A stretch of 64,000 bases of DNA, taken from assembly GCA_023055355.1 (NCBI GenBank), contig JALJCS010000015.1:10657501-10721500 (forward strand), in the 5' to 3' direction. Source of the stretch: Agelaius tricolor. Its lineage: Eukaryota; Chordata; Aves; Passeriformes; Icteridae. The notes below the pieces were generated by a model. That model was not told the origin of the DNA. It saw only the letters and a list, made by a program, of their open reading frames with translations, and ran no database searches. This document shows, piece after piece, positions 1 through 12,359 of the stretch. How positions within the stretch are numbered: position 1 is the first letter of the stretch; the number at the start of each line of letters is the position of its first letter. The translations under genes and the position numbers were made by a program.

Positions 1-2034
1 TCAAAATTCAAGTTCCTTTTTTTCCTCCCCAATAATCAGCCCTGAATCACCAAACCAGTTAGTTAAGCCAAATGTTTATTACACTTAAACAAAATTAAAA
101 AAATAAAACCATACTGCTTCCCTTTAGAGGCAGTAATGTATTAGCATCTGAACCAAGTTGTCCTCAGGATACAATTTCATTGAGCATCCCTTCCTCATTT
201 ATTATAGTAGCTTAATCTGCCTTAGCTCTTGTTACAGCTTGTTTAAACTGTTCTCAGATTTTTTTCCTACCTAACACATTCTACACTGGCTGTAGAATAC
301 TTTTGACATGACATGCTGTGCTAGGAGTTGCTGGTGATCATTTCCAGGGCTGTCACTGACACAGTGTTTTCAGTAATTCTCATAACAGCACTTTAGAGGG
401 AGCTGATCAAAAACTACTAGAAAAGGTCCTTTGTCCCTTGCATATTTTGTTAGCAGGGAATTGGACTGGTGTCCTCATGCAGCACCACTGCCAGCTTTGA
501 ACCAAAACTCCTGTTTATGACTTGCCAAGACAGTAACTCCTTGAAGCATCATCTCCCAGACTTTGCAATGGGAACCTCTGCAATGAAATAATGATCTCTG
601 GGATAATGACTCCAAAATAATAACCTCTGTGAAATACTGAAAGACTGAGCCATTAAGTAACTGTCTCAACTTCTGCTGTTACCACAATCAAGTGAACTGC
701 CCTAAAGGCTGTATTTTCAAAGCCTGGAATTTGTCACACCACAATTGGTGACAATGTGTTCACCATCACTTGCTCAATGGGATAGGATAATTCAACCCAT
801 TCCACTCAAATAAGCACTTTCAGCATTCTGTTCAAAAGTCATTACACTCATTTCTGTAGCAAAGATGGTAAGTACTGTCTACAGAAGAGCATCTTTCTTA
901 CTTGGAACCACTCTGTTTAAAAAAAAAAAAAATCAATGTGAGTGATGGAAAATTAAGGCATTTGGTGAACTGAAGCACCAACCACATAAAACTTTTATTA
1001 TCCAGATATTTCCAGGCTGAAAAGGCCCAAGATGTCATTGAGTATGAAATATGGATTATTTTTAAAAAGCCAGATGCTACAAATAAGCTGCTTTGAAAAA
1101 AAAGTGGTATTTTGAATGCCAAGAAATCAATTTAATGCAACGTGAAGTAGAACACACACTTCAGTATTTCTTCCAAAAAACATTCATGAACATTACCTTT
1201 TCTAATAGGGCTTAGTGTATGTTGAAGTCTACCTAAGGAAAAAAAAAACAAACTAGCGATTTGATTTCCAAAAGGTTATGTATTTGTCTTCAACTGCTTC
1301 AACAAAAAAATCTGGTAGTTCAGCTCTCTTTTTATTTTGGAGGAAATTAATTTGCAACTTATTAGATGCTAAGATCTGTTCTTGAAAGTAGAAGGAAAAA
1401 AAGATGATTAGGAGCACCTACACAATGTCCAGTCCAAGTAAATGCACTTTACTAAAAGTACAAATACCCAATGAGAAACCCTACATAACTTTGCTAATTT
1501 GAATCTGTATGTCTACATATGCTCATTTTGAGCTTTTTTCCTTTAAACAATGGTAAGTGCCATTTAAGTTAAAATCATATCTGAAAGTGTTTTTATCCCT
1601 GAGCAATAACCAAAGGAACATATTCCTGTGCATTTTTAATTTTTCTGGCACAAGAAGTACTCTCACATCTGTGAGGACTGATTTGGAATCACTACTCTTG
1701 GAAGACAGATTATTTTATTTATTTCTTCAACATGATTCCCTGAAGAGTTAGAGAGGCTTCAGAGCCACAAATGGGGTAACCCAGCAAAACCCCAGCCGGT
1801 GCCAAGGGACTGGGGGAAATAGTTTTAACACCACATTCAATCTCCTGAGCCCAGGGAACTGTAACCAGCCTGGGGACTTTTACTGATTACAGTCCAAGGC
1901 AGCTTTTTAATTTCTTCTCTGGAAGCCACTGATACACATTTAACAATCTCAGTGGAGTTACCTGTAGATTTCTGCATCTTGCTAAGAAACACTCACTAGG
2001 AGAGGAAGGATGGAATTACAGCTAAGAAAATACA

Positions 2035-2200
2035 TGTACAATTCCTGCTTCTGCCACCTGAGTCTGCATGACCTTGATCAAGTTACTTAAGTTCTCTGTG
2101 ACTCCTGGCCCTGAGCAATTAATGAAAACAGTAACATTTCTAACATCACAGGGTATAGATTTTAGGTAATGCTAAAATGCAAGTAGGAAAACTTAAAGGA
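2035..2200 (+). repeat. MIR-like SINE remnant
   Basis: The segment around 2066-2104 (TGACCTTGATCAAGTTACTT then AAGTTCTCTGTGACTC) follows the MIR core pattern TGACCTTGGGCAAGTCACTTAACCTCTCTGTGCCTC, with the upstream part CTGCTTCTGCCAC also fitting. Downstream, bases with AACAGTAACATTTCTAACATCACAGGG fit the MIR tail region loosely. MIR-type SINEs stopped moving before the amniote radiation, so the copy is extremely old. Edges are approximate. Confidence 0.65.
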
Positions 2201-2698
2201 CCATTGTTCCAAAGGCAAGGGGAATAAGCCAAAAGCACCAAAATCTCTAAGGATAAGAATAAATGGTGGCATGGCTGGCTACCTGTAGAACACAGGAACT
2301 TTTTCTAAGTATAAAGACTTTTGAGAAAAATTACAGGTTCCTATGGACTGAAGGGAAAAGAAAACTGATGCAAGAGAATTTTAAAGCTCATACTTCTGGA
2401 TTTAGACAATTTATCTCTAGATCTCAGTCCAACACACTAGGATATAAACTTTTAAACTATTTAGGTTTCTAGATAGCAGGAAAATTATTTGGTTAATTAG
2501 TTCTTGCCCTACAGAATCAGCACTCGTAAGAAGCAACTGATGGATTTTATTGTGGTAACTGATCTGTCTGCCTCATTTCAGTTAAGGCTTCTTTTTTTTC
2601 CTTAGTACAAGGATGATTGTGCAATGCAGGATATAAGGGAATATGAAGCTATCTTAGCTATACATGCAGTATTCATGTGCAATTCAATATCTCCCCAT

Positions 2699-2712
2699 AT
2701 ATACGTGTGTAA

Positions 2713-2744
<32 letters not shown>
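2699..2744. repeat. AT microsatellite
   Basis: An (AT)n-rich run, uninterrupted from 2721 to 2744, preceded by ATATACGTGTGTAAATATATAC. It is a simple-sequence tract with no other signal; the minus-strand frame of isoleucine/tyrosine alternation across it is an artefact. Confidence 0.9.
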
Positions 2745-3894
2745 GAATTGAGCAGCAACTGCTGCTGCTACCTATGGTAGCACTGAAGAAAGCCAAGACT
2801 GAAGATTTATGGTCTTTAAATATTTGCTTAAATCTCTTGAACAGAGACTTTTTTTCCATTATTCAACTTGATGATTTAAAATAAAAGTGATACTACCTCT
2901 GCACTTTGAGTTAGTGAATGTAATAAATAGTTTATAGAGCTTAAGAATGGCTGCTCCCTTTGAGCCAACAAAGAATGGATGTTAACACTGGTGTGAGATC
3001 ACAGACAATGTCCACAGCCATTACTTCATGCAGGTAAGAATTCCAAACTCACTTCACTACCACTTAGTTTTATTCTGGTGTGAAGCTGCTTGCATTATGT
3101 TAATCTAGGAAGAACAAAAATGTCTATTTCCACTGCACAGCCCTGCAAGGGGAGCACATAAGAAGTGATGCACGTTCAGTGTGAGGTGATGTTTGTCTCA
3201 AAAGCCCTGACACTTGCATGGCCTGTGTTATCTGTTTACAGGGATATGTAAATGCTGCCACAGGGGCTCTCCTCAGCCAGGAGCAGCTCCAACATGCCAC
3301 GTTCCTGCAGATGAAAACCAAAGCTTGCCAGGGCCAGGAGCTCTCCTTTTACTCCTGTCAGCTGGGTAAGGTGATGCTGAAACTTCCAAAAGGTTGGAGA
3401 GGACAGAGGAAGGAACAGCAGAAACTGCTGTGCTGGAAAATTGCACTGCAACAGAATAAATCATAGGAGAGCCACAGGAGTTGCATTTTTCTCCTTCCCT
3501 TTTTTGCTTAGAGAATGAGACAGAGCTTGGCCCAGGAGACAGCCACCAGACACACTCCTTTATCTAAATATGAAGACTCTAATACTTAGAAACAACTCCC
3601 TTGTTTTATGATGTGAGAAGTTGGTGTTTTCTCTTCAAAACTGACTTTATTTGTTTGGAACTAATACTCAACACAGACCTATTTACACTGCTCTAAATCC
3701 TTGGCTTACAATGTCTGTTTCCTTTTTGAACTACCTTCACTGCAAAAGGAATGTTGCACAAAGAGTTCTTCCCCAGGAAAAGCAAATCAGAAAGCACAAA
3801 AAATGCTACCTTTGCAAAAAATGCAGCATTCAGATAGGAGACTATAATTATGTTTCTATTTCAAGTATTTCAATGCACAGTTAACCTTAGATGA

Positions 3895-4030
3895 CTGTGC
3901 ATAAACCTTTTAATTAGCATGTTATCTTTGGAGCAATTAATATCTTGTACCTCATATGTTATCTTCAAATTAAAACTTTCACTTGCTCAGCATTATTAAT
4001 TAATCACTGTGAATCTGAGATGAAATAGAC
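3895..4030. promoter_or_regulatory. homeodomain-site-rich AT block (candidate conserved element)
   Basis: Within about 130 bases there are TTTTAATTAGCATG, GCAATTAATATC and ATTATTAATTAATCACTG, giving several TAATTA/ATTA homeodomain cores in sequence that is not simple repeat. This texture is typical of conserved noncoding enhancers near developmental regulators. Conservation was not tested; AT-rich DNA gives such motifs by chance. Confidence 0.22.
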
Positions 4031-5268
4031 ATCACTCAAGAGAATGTCAGTGTTTTTGGAATGTCACAGCCACTGACATTTCAGAACAATTATTTAGCTG
4101 TCTTCCAACAGCAGCACAAGGCTATTGCCTTTAGCTTACACTGTCTTTGTAGAACATACACAAACCCATGACATACATAAATTAAACAAATTGTTTTACA
4201 TCTCCAGACAAATTTTATTGTTGCTTTACACAAAACATCTAACTATTGCAGTCAAGATAAATCTTAGTCAAAAATGCAAAAGTACATTTTTTTAAATCCT
4301 TAATAATGCCCTCAGTACTATCACAAATCTTCCCCTCTATCAGGGCCTGTAGTAGAGCACGTAGCCAGTAGCAACAATTCAAAGTAAAAAGCAATATGAC
4401 TATTTGACCCTGAAGATATCAATATAGATGAAGATCTTTCATAAGCCAACCTGATTCATTGTGATGAATGAATAAATTCATAGCCTAATAGCATACATTT
4501 GATTTGAGGCATTAAAAGAGGAAATAATTTCAAGAGGTGAGCATCCTTATAAATTTGGAATATTTAAAATTTTTATGTATCACATATCACATTTAATAAA
4601 AGTACATACAAACCAGTGTAATGTGGCTGCTCAATATTAACAAATAAAGCAATCTTTTATAACAATAAGTTTCCTGTGCTTAAGCTAGAAACTGTCTTAT
4701 GTCTGTTTACAAGCAAATAAATCTTCATCTATATTGCACCAAAGGAAATTAGTATATTTCAAAGAAAACACAACAGGAATCAGTTGCAAAACACTGTGTT
4801 TTCTTGAATTGGCTTAGACAATGAAGAGCATGACCTATAAATATTTAACAGACAAGATGAACATTTTCTTAGGGCCTCAGCTCATCTGACTCCCAGTTTT
4901 CTTCCACAATCACTTGACTTCATACAGACGTAAACATAAAAATTTTCCACAGAAATAAACATTCTGAGTCAAACCACCTGGGGATTTAAGAAGAAGAATT
5001 TTCTCCTACTCCTTACACCTTTATTCTACTATAATCACAAACAGAAACAAAAATTTCAGTAGTGTCAAAAGATGCCTCATTGGTGAACTATAATTATACA
5101 GGATTGTGCTGAACCCTGCTGATATAACACACCATATATACATCTATACCTCATCTAGGCCAACATATATTATGCACAGTTATAATATGCATGAAAAAGT
5201 GTAGAAATGCCTGCAGAGCCCAACACAACAGCCAGGAACTTCAGAGCACTACCAGGAGGTCCCTGTGT

Positions 5269-5295
5269 ATCATCATCATCATCATCATCATCATC
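5269..5295. repeat. (ATC)9 trinucleotide microsatellite
   Basis: Nine perfect ATC triplets. On the minus strand they read as GAT and give a run of aspartates inside a chance open frame. There is no gene here, so the tract is simply an intronic microsatellite and probably polymorphic. Confidence 0.95.
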
Positions 5296-6869
5296 TCCAC
5301 TTTCACAGAACAAGTCAGTGAGGGAGGGACAGGCACCACAAACAGTGCCAAGATCACAGCCATGGGATAACTGAAATGTGATTGGAACCCAAATGCCCTT
5401 TTGTTTTAACAAATACACAGTGCTGCTGCACCTACAGGACAGAAACAGAACATGTATTGTTTTAAGAGAATAAACTTCCTAGCTTGAAGTAATCAGGTTT
5501 CATAAGTTTACTTAGAAAAATCTTAAACTCCATTTGGAAATGTAGGATGAAAGAAGAACAGGACAAAAGACGAATAAAAGAACCACCAGGAATTTGATAA
5601 GGAGTGAGCTAGATTTATATCACATCCACATCAGTGTAAGTGAATTTTTTTTTAAAAAAAAGATACAATTGTTCAAGCATAAAGACTTACAAAAAGTTTT
5701 ACCAAAATTAATATCTTTTAAATTTCCTACCAAGAAACTAGACAGCTTTGACTAGATGTTCATAATAAAATGCAGAGGAATTCTGATGGTAGTAGTTTTA
5801 AATCAAATATAATCTCTATTTAAATGCATTTTCTTTTAAAAAGTCACTCTCTTCACACAATAAACCCTCAGAAATACATTTCCTGCTGAAATTACTCCAC
5901 ATCTTTCATACCACAGGGAGAAATGGAAGTAAAACAGTCCAAATGAAGTTCTATTCACTTAAACCACAACTAGCAAAGCCCAGAGCCCAAAGGTCACTTT
6001 AATGCTGCCTCACACCCATGCACACCCAGAACTGCCTATTTGGATACTGCTGCCTTTCAAACATCCCTAAGCCATAAAAATCTGGATAATGGCTTATTAC
6101 TAATTACCACAGCACAAAACCTACAGATTTTCAACTTCTGCTTCAACAGCAAATCTATTTTCCATTGACTTAATCAGTACAGGTAGCAAATTCCACATGT
6201 AACTGAAGGAACCAGGGGGGCATCAAAGAAATGTCTTTTGTGGCCTTCCCAAGGAAATTTATTTGGAGGACCCAAACCATGAAAGACCTGAGCCCCTGCC
6301 TGCTGTGTTTTGGAGCACGACCTCCCCATGACCCACACCAGAACATGTTCCACCAAATTCTCCTCTCTTTAACCCTCATCAGGAATCTTTTCCACAGTAG
6401 CAGTGCAGATGGATAGAATATTTGGGTTTGCCCTCATACCTGATGGTTGGTTGGTCTTTTTTCAATGTTTAGTGAGAAAAGTCACTATTTTTACATGGCT
6501 CCAGCTTTGAAATTCCAAAGAATTGTATCACAAAAACAACAGGAGCTTCATCAAACTGAAAGCTATGCCAGAAGTTACTCCTTTTCCTGGCACACCTATA
6601 AACTTTTCAATTCTCAGCCTAGTGAAATTATCACATACAATAATTTAAATCTAATCTTAAACAAACCAATGCCAAACTATGAATGAATGGTAGATGTTAT
6701 ATAAAATATGTAAACCATATTTTTTCTTTATTTAATCAGCAACCATTATTCTGTATTTTCCTTTCCAGGGACATGATGACTCAGATTAAGAAAAGAAATT
6801 TGCACAAGTTTGTAACAAACAGTTTTCAATTACCTTTAATAAATCTTTGGTATAAATGTGAATAGCTTC

Positions 6870-7020
6870 TTATGCAGATGAAGAGCATTAAATAATGAAT
6901 TTAATGCTACTGAGCAAATGTCATTAACATTTTTAGAAGACTGGATGAACATTAGCTTTGTTGGTAAATGACATTTTGAATATTTAGGGTTTTAAAAAGG
7001 TGCTTCATTTCTTTATACAG
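6870..7020. promoter_or_regulatory. AT-rich block with paired ATTA motifs (candidate conserved element)
   Basis: Non-repetitive AT-rich sequence with GCATTAAATAATGAATTTAATGC, which contains inverted ATTA cores and near-palindromic GCATTAAA/TTTAATGC arms (about 6888-6908), followed by GTCATTAACATTT. It resembles homeodomain-rich enhancers but there is no independent support. Confidence 0.2.
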
Positions 7021-8504
7021 CAACAAATCTTCAGACAGTACTTGTGTCTGGTTGTAGAAAACTACAATTGATATCTTTTCCATATATACTTAACCTCCTA
7101 CAGATTTATTTGATTCTCAATAATTACTATTCTCTGGTAAGAGGCATATGTTATTACAGCACACTGCACTCCCACAAGCTGTCCACTCAGTGTATTTTAA
7201 TAAATCTCTGCCAAAGCTGTATAAATTTGATCCTGTTTAAATTTAATAAGGATCAGAATATATCAAAGCACAGATTCCCATGAGAGAAATAGATATTTTG
7301 CATAGTTATTGAGTGCCCTATTCATAAATACAATGTGTAAGACCTAGACCATCAACCTTGAATTAAAAAGAAAAAGAGATTAATGTGTGCAAAGCCAGCT
7401 ACTTCTTAAATAACTAGTGAAATTAGTGTTTAATAAAACATTTTCCCCATACAACTGTTAAAGACAGCAGCACTACCACAGTTTTACTATTATGACTCTA
7501 ATACATAACTATTGAATTTCTGCAGTACAGAAATTTGAGAGTACCTTCTCAAGTACCTTTTGCAATTCTTCCATTGAAGATTTACCTACATAAGGACACA
7601 GATTCCTAAACAGGCCACCCAAAGTTCCTCTCTGGGGCTGTGCTTCACCCTTTTGTATTCCTTGGGAGCACTGCCCTAGGCAGGAAGCAGATCAGCCACC
7701 CAAAGCCACAGCTATTGCAGAACCTGAACTACTTTAAGACAATGAAGAGCATAAACATGTATTTGACATCCATTATCCATTTCCTTCCATTTTCTGGAAG
7801 GAAGTCGAGAGGAGGAAGAAATTCTCAATGCTCTATTAATTCTAGGTAAATTTCACTGATATTATGTAATAGCCTACAAAATTTTATGTTCTATTAAGTA
7901 GCTCATGTTTCAGAGCCTGCTGTGCCAAAATACCAGGACATATAACTATGCTATTACATGCTGATGTAGCAGCTTACGAAGAATTTTGAAGATCACTGTC
8001 ATAAACACAAATTCAGCATGTATTCCAGATACAAATACATTTATATAACTTCAGAATCCACTGTTTTCTTTGTTTTTGCTTCAAGGAAAAAACTGCTTGC
8101 ATGTAAAGAGAAAAAAAAACCCAAACACCTACATCAGATTTCCACTAACACCTGTAGAGACCACACCTGATAGCTGCTAGTCACAGAAAGAATTCAACAG
8201 TCTTCCATTGGACCATTGCCTTCCTCACCATCAGTTTCAATTAGCAGTTGTGTATATAACTATACATACAACCCACCACTTTCAAAATAGCTCCACTTTC
8301 TTTTATCACCTTTGATGCTTACATGCTCACAGGTATGGGAAGGAAATCAGATTGTATTTATCCTGAATTAAAATTCATATTTTCAGAGTAAGAGCATGAA
8401 AGTCAAAAGACAAATCATTTTACATAGAGTAGAGCTCTTTCCCAAGGGGGGAAAAAAATGTACTAAATCAATTTGCCATTGTTTTATAAGTCAGCTACTG
8501 AGAA

Positions 8505-8580
8505 TGAAATTACAGAGGGCTGAAATTAATGTGAGTTTTGCCATTGACTTCAACAAGCCAAAGATGTCATCCTCAGTGTT
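8505..8580 (+). repeat. possible ancient amniote interspersed repeat
   Basis: The phrase GTGAGTTTTGCCATTGACTT followed by CAACAAGCC resembles a repeat common in turtle, crocodile and bird genomes whose copies read approximately AGTTTTGCCATTGACTTCAATGGGGCC. The match is short and diverged; edges are approximate. Confidence 0.35.
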
Positions 8581-11259
8581 TTACTACACACAGAAGCCTG
8601 GTGTCAGAATTGGTACAGCTTTATGGAGTACATTACAACATAATTCAATCCATCAAAGTGAAGACAATCATACCATCACTCAATCATTGGTCCCATTCAC
8701 ATCTATGCTAGGATTCATTCTTATTTTCTTTTTCCCTTACCATTATCCAAGTGTTGGAGCTGGAAACACCTCAGCCATGCTTGCCAGCACTATTCCTTTA
8801 GTCAACATTGTGGTGAAAGTGCAGGTGTAAAAATTGAGTTGAAAATTCAAACTATCCCAACTGAAATGTGTGGAAGCCACAGCATGGGAAATGCAGCTTG
8901 GCCAGAACACTGTCACCAAAACCACAGCACTCAAGGCATCATTACTTCATACTGTGGTCCTGTTTGGTCTCAATTCAGCTACTGATCCTGGGTAAACACA
9001 TGGCTAGGCCTTCTGTGTACCACCTGTAGCACAGGTCTTTGTTTCCAAGAATTTTTGAAAATTTTAGAAAATCCTGTTGGTTCCACTCATTTAAACATTC
9101 AGTGTTTAAGTACAAAGGTGCCAAGTTAAGAGTATGGTGACTTTATTTCCTTTCTTTTATAGGTTTGGGTCTTTCAACTTTAATGTTATTTCAACAAAGG
9201 GCCTTGTGTTTATTATGGAAATATTCTGTTGTATTTCCCTTTTCTCAGTTCATGAAATTTTCAATATAACAAGGAAAAACAGCTCAAATTCTTACTTTAA
9301 AAACCATATTGTCATTTTTATTCAGCCTGTATTTTAATATAGCATCAATATTTAACTACTTCATTAAATGAAGTGTGACTTTTATAGTGAAAATGTCAGT
9401 CTTTGCAGTTCATTAAATTCATTTAAAGTATAGCTGCTTGATTTTTTTTCTGGAAGAATAAAAGACTATTAACTGAAGGCATAAACTTAGCATTAGCATG
9501 TACTTTTTTCTTAAATTAACATTCAAGATTTGCAACAGTCTTTACAAATTTAAGAGATTGTTTGTATCCTCCTGCATTATCCTTGTTTTTATAATAGATG
9601 TCACTTTTATAGCACATACAACTGTTTATCACAGTTGGATATGACCAGTAGGATGTCACAGAGCATATTAACATGTCACGTGCTATTATGAATCTGTAGA
9701 CTCCTTCAAGTAATATTAAAAATACATTATTTTCAACTGTGGCATCTGGAAAAATAAACTGCATATGATGTAAAATGTAATAACTCTTGGAATCCAACAG
9801 GGTTTATGAGTTCTCTTTTTCTGTTTCATAAAACATTCTTTGATGAGTATCCTTTTTCTTTCAAGGAGGTTTTCTATTAACTAATACAAAAGAACACAGG
9901 GAAAGCACAATTTCCACACAGGCAGCACCATGGTTTTGCCATATGTAAGAAGTCCTGGTCCATGTTCTCCAGGGTATTTGATTTCTGTGACTAATGTCTC
10001 TAAAACTGCAAAAGCTAATTACTTCTGATTAATAAATTGATGTGATTATAAAATATTTTCATAAGAATAAAAAAGTTTCTTTGAAATGTACTAAGATATA
10101 AAGGTGGTGATACTTTCTCTTAAACCTACTTTCAATGTTTGGAGCAGGTCTTAGTAAAATCTTGAGTTTTGGAAGACAATAATGAGTTATTTTCTATTTC
10201 AGTGTTTAGGTTCTGTCCTTTCCTGCCCCACAAAGCAATTTCATTAGGCCACTCTCTTGTAGTAATGATCTGAATCACAACCATGATGATTTCAGACTGC
10301 ACAACTAGTCAAGGTTCAATTTACTAAAATACAGGTGGTGACTGGGGGACGGGTTTGGGCATGTGACATTTTACAGACTTCACTGCCATAACCATAACAT
10401 CCAACCTCTGAAAATCAGATCCTTTTCTAGTGTCTTAAATGCAAAATCCAAAACATCCTACAATGAACATTTTTGGTACCATTACATACCACAGAGATTT
10501 AGGTTGGAACTAGAACTTTGAAAAACACCAAATTATCCAATGTATGATTTTAAAGTTCAGCACATTCCCTATTCCTCTCACACATGGGCACTTTTGTCAG
10601 TTCATGCAACCAGCACCTGGCACCAACTACAGAGGAAGAAGAAATGTAGAATACAGTAATTAACATCTACTAAAGTTAAAAGCTTCCTCCAAAAACCTTC
10701 TTCCAAGAATGCTGTGCACAATAAAATTTTATTTTCTAGGAAAACTACTTTACATCTCCAAATTTGTGCTGCTACTGTGATTTGTTTTTCTGTGTATCAA
10801 AAGCAACAGGGTTTCTAGGAAATTCTGATGTTTGAGCTACCTTCCTTTAGATGAATTTCTCTGAAGAGTACTAAAAGAGAATAAAAACTGAATTATCATG
10901 TGGAATTCTGAAGAAGGAAAGAAGAAACTCTAAAACTTTATTACAGAAGCAACAGCCAAGTCACATATATGAAAAGCTAACAGTTACCAGCGACACCTAT
11001 TCCAGATTGGAGTTTCAAATAAAGTCTTTACACACTTTTTTCCTACACTCTAACAACTGCCAAACCAAACTGATGGGCTCCATTTTAGAAATCCCTTACA
11101 GCAAGGTTACATGGAGCTAAGGAAAAATTGCTTGTTTTAGGATGGCATGAGTTAACATGCATCTACAAAGGCAGGGGGATCCAGGCAGCTGCATCAAATC
11201 CCCATGGTCTGACAGGTCACAGTGACCAGCTCACTGCCCCTGCAGAGCCAGCTCCTCCC

Positions 11260-11771
11260 CAGCAGAGCAGAGATGGTGATCCTGGATGTTATCCCAGCGG
11301 AGCAGAGATGGTTATCCCGGCAGAGCAGAGATGGTTATCCTGGATGGTTATCCTGGATGTTATCCCAGCAGAGCAGAGATGGTTATCCTGGATGGTTATC
11401 CTGGATGGTTATCCCAGCAGAGCAGAGATGGTTATCCTGGCAGAGCAGAGATGGTTATCCTGGATGGTTATCCTGGATGTTATCCCAGCAGAGCAGAGAT
11501 GGTTATCCTGGATGGTTATCCCAGCAGAGCAGAGATGGTTATCCTGGATGTTATCCTGGATGTTATCCCAGCAGAGCAGAGATGGTTATCCTGGATGGTT
11601 ATCCTGGATGGTTATCCTGGATGTTATCCCAGCAGAGCAGAGATGGTTATCCTGGATGGTTATCCTGGATGGTTATCCTGGATGGTTATCCCAGCAGAGC
11701 AGAGATGGTTATCCTGGATGGTTATCCTGGATGGTTATCCCAGCAGAGCAGAGATGGTTATCCTGGATGTG
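11260..11771. repeat. nested minisatellite, 12 cassettes of a 23-mer plus variable 13/12-mers
   Basis: The array is built from cassettes that start with a 23-base block (CAGCAGAGCAGAG joined to ATGGTTATCC) followed by zero to three copies of TGGATGGTTATCC or its 12-base variant TGGATGTTATCC. Twelve cassettes are visible with spacer counts 1,0,2,2,0,2,1,2,3,3,2 and a terminal partial. The 12-base variant usually ends a cassette. Because neither unit has a stop in any plus-strand frame and their lengths are not multiples of three, all three frames are open, giving spurious frames of 160-280 codons (GYPGWLSQQSRD type). It lies in TOX3 intron 1 and is a classic variable-number locus. Confidence 0.97.
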
Positions 11772-11899
11772 TAACTTCTTTCTCCCACTGCAGGGCCCTG
11801 CCAAGCAGAGGCTGAGGCAGTGCCACCCTTCCAGAGCTGTTTTTCTACAACAGTGCAAGGAGGATCAAATTGATCTTTGCTGCCTATTCACCTTGTGCA

Positions 11900-12355
11900 G
11901 CCCTAAGAAGGAACATCAGGAGATCTCCAATCCAACCTCTGCTCCAAGTACAGCCACACCAAACTGAGGAACTTCTTGCTTGGGGATTTTCTTCAGTCCA
12001 GTCTTAAGAACCATCAAGGATTTTGGGCAACCTCTTCCAAGACTCTGTTATCCTCAAAGTGATTTTTTCCTCTTTTCATCCAGCCTGAAACTCTCATTTC
12101 AGCTTGTGCCTGTTACCACTCAACCTCCAACCATGAACCCTTGTGCAGAGCCTCCCCCACCTCCTCACAGGTGCAGGGGATGCTGCCAAGTCTCCTGAAG
12201 TCTCTCCTTCCCCAGGCTAGTCAAGCCCTGGTCCCTGAGCCCCTGCTCACACAGGGCAAGTGTGTCAGGTACTGGCCCCTGTGCAGGCTCTCACTGCAGG
12301 TTTTTCTGTTTCAGTCCACCACTGGTCCTTGCTGAGATGTGCCTCCCTGCCAGCC
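11900..12355 (-). mobile_element. degraded CR1 LINE 3' end
   Basis: The plus strand reads as the antisense of a CR1 retrotransposon 3' region: ATCTCCAATCCAACCTCTGC fits the CR1 ATCTAGTCCAACCCCTGC block, TTGGGCAACCTCTTCCAAG fits CTGGGCAACCTGTTCCAGTG, and GTGATTTTTTCCTC and CTCCTTCCCCAGGCTAGTCA fit GTGAAGAATTTCTTCC and CTCCTTCTCCAGGCTGAACA. The order and spacing agree with CR1. CR1 is the dominant LINE of birds and reptiles. The copy is 5'-truncated (as is usual), old and has no coding capacity. The terminal octamer repeat of CR1 is not recognisable at its 3' (left) end. Confidence 0.82.
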
Positions 12356-12359
12356 AGAC

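Noticed and set aside
5170..5418. Minus-strand frame with an aspartate run, suggestive of an acidic protein
   Set aside because: The run is the (ATC)9 microsatellite; nothing else in the frame is protein-like.
8396..8830. 144-codon plus-strand frame
   Set aside because: No recognisable domain, no splice context, AT-rich intronic DNA and overlap with a possible ancient repeat; best explained by chance.
11128..11967. 279-codon open frame and two overlapping long frames on the plus strand
   Set aside because: All three arise from a stop-free minisatellite with unit lengths not divisible by three; flanks are intron and a CR1 relic.
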